The notes under the pieces are model-generated. The model ran no database searches and was not told the DNA's origin. It was given only the letters and a program-made list of their open reading frames with translations. Positions 6,524 to 7,986 of a stretch of DNA of 7,986 nt are shown here, piece by piece; positions within the stretch are counted from its first letter, which is position 1; each line of letters starts with the position of its first letter. The stretch is from an uncultured Ruminococcus sp. (GTDB lineage Bacteria > Bacillota > Clostridia > Oscillospirales > Ruminococcaceae), in contig CAMCOJ010000087.1 of NCBI GenBank assembly GCA_945876405.1, positions 1 through 7,986 of the forward strand, in the 5' to 3' direction. Position numbers and translations under genes: made by a program.

Positions 6524-6690
6524 GCGAATGTGCAGCGAAGGTGCAGGGCGACCGCAAAGCCCTGCAAAAAAACTTCACAATTCCAATATACTAATCAATA
6601 TTAACCATAACTTTAAGTTACCACAACAGCGTGCGAAGGTGCAGGGCGACCGCAAAGCCCTGCTATAAATAACTCCGCAATTCTAATCAA
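6524..6690. repeat. Two copies of a GC-rich palindromic intergenic repeat, about 98 bases apart
   Basis: A 31-base sequence occurs identically at 6535-6565 and 6633-6663. In each copy GCAGGGC and GCCCTGC (6543-6549 with 6559-6565; 6641-6647 with 6657-6663) form a 7-bp stem around a 9-base loop GACCGCAAA. About 71% of its bases are G or C, against clearly AT-rich surroundings. Copy 1 is preceded by an 11-base near-tandem copy of its own head (6524-6534, one mismatch). Similarity continues past both cores: AACTTCACAATTC (6571-6583) versus AACTCCGCAATTC (6671-6683), and CTAATCAA at 6591-6598 and 6683-6690. Neither copy has a T-run after the stem on either strand, so this looks like a REP-type element or a structured spacer, not a terminator. 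Confidence 0.85.
6598..6626 (-). promoter_or_regulatory. Weak candidate promoter for aminotransferase-lysR
   Basis: On the minus strand TTGTGG (6621-6626), a 17-base spacer and TAATAT (6598-6603) lie between the two repeat copies. Matches to consensus are only 3 of 6 and 4 of 6. If real, its transcript would carry repeat copy 1 in the leader. Otherwise the two genes depend on read-through from cysK. Confidence 0.25.
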
Positions 6691-6724
6691 CCTATGTCAT
6701 TAAACCTTAACATAAGTATTATTA

Positions 6725-7663
6725 TCAGTTATTACTAAACAAAGGCGTAGAAAGATATCTGTCACCTGAATCCGGAAGAAGTGCAACAATAACCTTACCC
6801 TTGTTTTCCGGTCTCTCAGCAAGAATCTTAGCAGCCTTAAGTGCCGCACCTGAAGAAATACCAACAAGAATACCTTCACTTACCGCAAATGCTCTTCCTT
6901 CTTCAAAAGCATCATCATCTTCAATAGCAATAACCTCATCGTAAACCTTTGTATTAAGCACCTCAGGAACAAAACCTGCACCAATACCCTGAATCTTGTG
7001 AGGACCGGCTGTGCCCTTTGAAAGCACCGGACTTGTAGCAGGTTCAACAGCTACTACCTTAACATCAGGATTCTTTGACTTAAGGAACTCGCCAACACCT
7101 GTAACAGTACCGCCTGTACCAACTCCGGCTACAAAGATATCGACCTTTCCGTCAGTCTGTTCCCAGATCTCAGGACCTGTTGTAGCCCTGTGAACTGCAG
7201 GATTAGCAGGATTTACAAACTGACCGAGAATAACCGAGTTTTCAATTTCCTTATTAAGTTCCTCTGCTTTTGCAATTGCACCCTTCATACCCTTTGCACC
7301 TTCAGTGAGAACAAGTTCTGCACCATATGCTGCAAGAAGGTTTCTTCTTTCAACACTCATTGTATCCGGAAGTGTAAGAAGTGCCCTGTAACCCTTGGCT
7401 GCAGCGACTGCTGCAAGACCGATACCTGTGTTACCACTTGTAGGTTCGATAATTGTTGCTCCCGGCTTAAGTATTCCTTTCTTCTCTGCATCCTCAATCA
7501 TAGCAAGAGCTACTCTGTCCTTTACAGATCCGGCCGGATTAAGGTATTCAAGTTTTGCAAGAATTGTGGCATTTGTCACGCCAGCCTTCTTTGAATAGTT
7601 GTTAAGCTTAAGTATTGGTGTTCCGCCGATTAATTCTGAAGCGCTTTCTTTAATGTTACTCAT
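6725..7663 (-). CDS. cysK: Cysteine synthase (O-acetylserine sulfhydrylase) CysK
   Basis: 312 residues, normal for CysK. It makes L-cysteine from O-acetyl-L-serine and sulfide in the cytosol, with PLP as cofactor (fold-type II). Visible: [25 protein letters not shown] with the PLP lysine at Lys48, the substrate loop PTSGNTG (74-80), the PLP phosphate loop GTGGT (182-186), [22 protein letters not shown] and [10 protein letters not shown] with Ser299 facing the PLP ring nitrogen. All catalytic residues are present. The start at 7663 ([16 protein letters not shown]) is chosen over the in-frame ATG at 7684 because a perfect GGAGGT (7671-7676) lies 7 bases before it; the longer reading would place that site inside the gene. 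A strong promoter lies upstream. Aminotransferase and lysR follow on the same strand after 244 bases. CysM cannot be fully excluded, but [12 protein letters not shown] and the length favour CysK. Confidence 0.96.
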   Translation of the reverse strand: MSNIKESASELIGGTPILKLNNYSKKAGVTNATILAKLEYLNPAGSVKDRVALAMIEDAEKKGILKPGATIIEPTSGNTGIGLAAVAAAKGYRALLTLPDTMSVERRNLLAAYGAELVLTEGAKGMKGAIAKAEELNKEIENSVILGQFVNPANPAVHRATTGPEIWEQTDGKVDIFVAGVGTGGTVTGVGEFLKSKNPDVKVVAVEPATSPVLSKGTAGPHKIQGIGAGFVPEVLNTKVYDEVIAIEDDDAFEEGRAFAVSEGILVGISSGAALKAAKILAERPENKGKVIVALLPDSGDRYLSTPLFSNN

Positions 7664-7670
7664 AATAATT

Positions 7671-7676
7671 ACCTCC
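7671..7676 (-). promoter_or_regulatory. Ribosome binding site deciding the cysK start
   Basis: GGAGGT on the minus strand, 7 bases before the ATG at 7663. It is the best Shine-Dalgarno match in the window and rules against the upstream ATG at 7684. Confidence 0.92.
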
Positions 7677-7686
7677 GTTTTCAATT

Positions 7687-7712
7687 CCTACATTTACTAC
7701 TATATCAGTAGG
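7687..7712 (-). promoter_or_regulatory. Candidate operator in the cysK leader (CTACT/AGTAG dyad)
   Basis: CTACT (7697-7701) and AGTAG (7707-7711) form a dyad with a 5-base centre. A third element, CCTAC (7687-7691), also pairs with GTAGG (7708-7712). The cluster lies roughly 10-35 bases after the expected cysK start, a suitable place for a repressor. The half-site style recalls Rrf2-family regulators such as CymR and IscR, which control cysteine genes in Firmicutes, but that likeness is from memory and not a motif score. Confidence 0.4.
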
Positions 7713-7726
7713 ATTACTATGTTTAA

Positions 7727-7755
7727 ATAATACACTATCGAAGTTATTTTGTCAA
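7727..7755 (-). promoter_or_regulatory. Sigma-A promoter of cysK
   Basis: On the minus strand a perfect TTGACA (7750-7755), a 17-base spacer and TATTAT (7727-7732). The expected start is near 7720, giving a leader of about 57 bases. An inverted repeat ACACTAT (7732-7738) / ATAGTGT (7755-7761) brackets the spacer and touches both boxes by one base. Confidence 0.88.
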
Positions 7756-7761
7756 TAGTGT

Positions 7762-7986
7762 TTTTACTTTTTTTGAATTTCTGCTATGGTTATATTATAT
7801 ACCTGATTTCATATTTTGTCTAATATCATATATGAATAGTAGGTTATAAATTAAAACTATAACCTGTTACTGTTTTTATATCTGATAGCGGATACACTGA
7901 AAATATCCACCGGGAAATATTAAAGTGAAAATCAAAATAAATTTGACTTTCACTATAATTATTTTATTAATATTGCCTTGCACATC
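7762..7986. other. AT-rich intergenic region with three inverted repeats, no gene seen
   Basis: No open frame with a ribosome site is visible on either strand. Three dyads occur. The first is AGGTTATA (7841-7848) / TATAACCT (7858-7865), extendable by two G-T and two A-T pairs. The second is GGATA (7890-7894) / TATCC (7904-7908). The third is the larger hairpin at 7924-7954. A rightward promoter-like pair TTGAAT (7773-7778), 17 bases, TATATA (7796-7801) could drive a gene beyond the window with the dyads in its leader, but in such AT-rich DNA this match is weak. I recognise no T-box, SAM, TPP or FMN riboswitch core. Confidence 0.5.
7924..7954. terminator. AT-rich hairpin, possible terminator of a gene beyond the right edge
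   Basis: AGTGAAA (7924-7930) pairs with TTTCACT (7948-7954). After one A-C mismatch TCAAA (7932-7936) pairs with TTTGA (7942-7946), leaving a 5-base loop. The 12 pairs are followed by T-rich sequence to the right and by TTTAATATTT on the minus strand. It could end a leftward gene lying past 7986, insulating cysK. Confidence 0.45.

Noticed and set aside
6543..6565. Repeat hairpin as a rho-independent terminator of cysK
   Set aside because: On the minus strand the T-run precedes the stem, and on the plus strand the stem is followed by A residues. Copy 2 also lacks a T-run.
6535..6663. CRISPR-like pair of 31-base repeats with a 67-base gap
   Set aside because: Only two copies, the gap is too long for a spacer, flanks are themselves related, and there are no cas genes.
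7190..7594. 134-codon cysteine-rich open frame, and smaller frames at 7011-7193 and 7395-7598
   Set aside because: Antisense shadows of cysK, whose frame carries every family motif. The apparent cysteine richness comes from the reverse of common codons.
7664..7684. Longer start for cysK at 7684
   Set aside because: It adds seven residues foreign to the family and buries the perfect GGAGGT site that serves the ATG at 7663.
7664..7760. T-box or other riboswitch in the cysK leader
   Set aside because: The leader is only about 57 bases, with no T-box core sequence and no terminator/antiterminator pair.

Overview
This looks like a contig edge from an AT-rich, low-GC Gram-positive anaerobe. The class Clostridia fits best, perhaps a Ruminococcus-like member of the Oscillospiraceae or Lachnospiraceae. 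This rests on protein style (PdxS, the MocR and LysR regulators), strong purine-rich Shine-Dalgarno sites and A/T-rich intergenic DNA, not on a marker gene. The first 46 bases are not biological: they are an Illumina Nextera i7 adapter (end of P7, an 8-base index, the Read 2 transposon sequence) left on the contig.

Layout from left to right. (1) 47-774, minus: 5' part of pdxS, the PLP synthase lyase subunit, cut off at its C-terminus by the contig edge. (2) 775-878: a compact divergent control region with overlapping promoters and phased GGTTT half-sites. (3) 879-2255, plus: a MocR/GntR-type regulator in the position of pdxR. Its PLP-binding Lys is Arg and its PLP-contacting Tyr is Cys. (4) 2254-2299: a perfect 16-bp-stem terminator serving two convergent genes. 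(5) 2298-4256, minus: a membrane-anchored GGDEF-EAL protein with a degenerate GGDEF and an intact EAL catalytic set, so probably a c-di-GMP phosphodiesterase. (6) 4402-5307, minus: a LysR-type regulator. (7) 5320-6480, minus: a class I aminotransferase, 12 bases upstream of lysR and probably co-transcribed with it. (8) 6481-6724: an intergenic region with two identical GC-rich 31-base palindromic repeats. (9) 6725-7663, minus: cysK, cysteine synthase, with a strong sigma-A promoter at 7727-7755 and dyads around it. (10) 7762-7986: AT-rich, no gene, three inverted repeats.

How they work together: the left part is vitamin B6 supply (pdxS, and presumably pdxT beyond the edge) under a divergent regulator. 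The right part is cysteine synthesis, a PLP aminotransferase and a LysR regulator, all on one strand, so possibly one amino-acid (sulfur) module. Both cysK and the aminotransferase use the PLP that PdxS makes. The c-di-GMP gene between them has no obvious link to either. No phage, CRISPR, IS element or secretion system is visible. The strongest biological oddity is the regulator beside pdxS that has lost its PLP-anchoring residues and gained a CxCxxC cluster at the same site.
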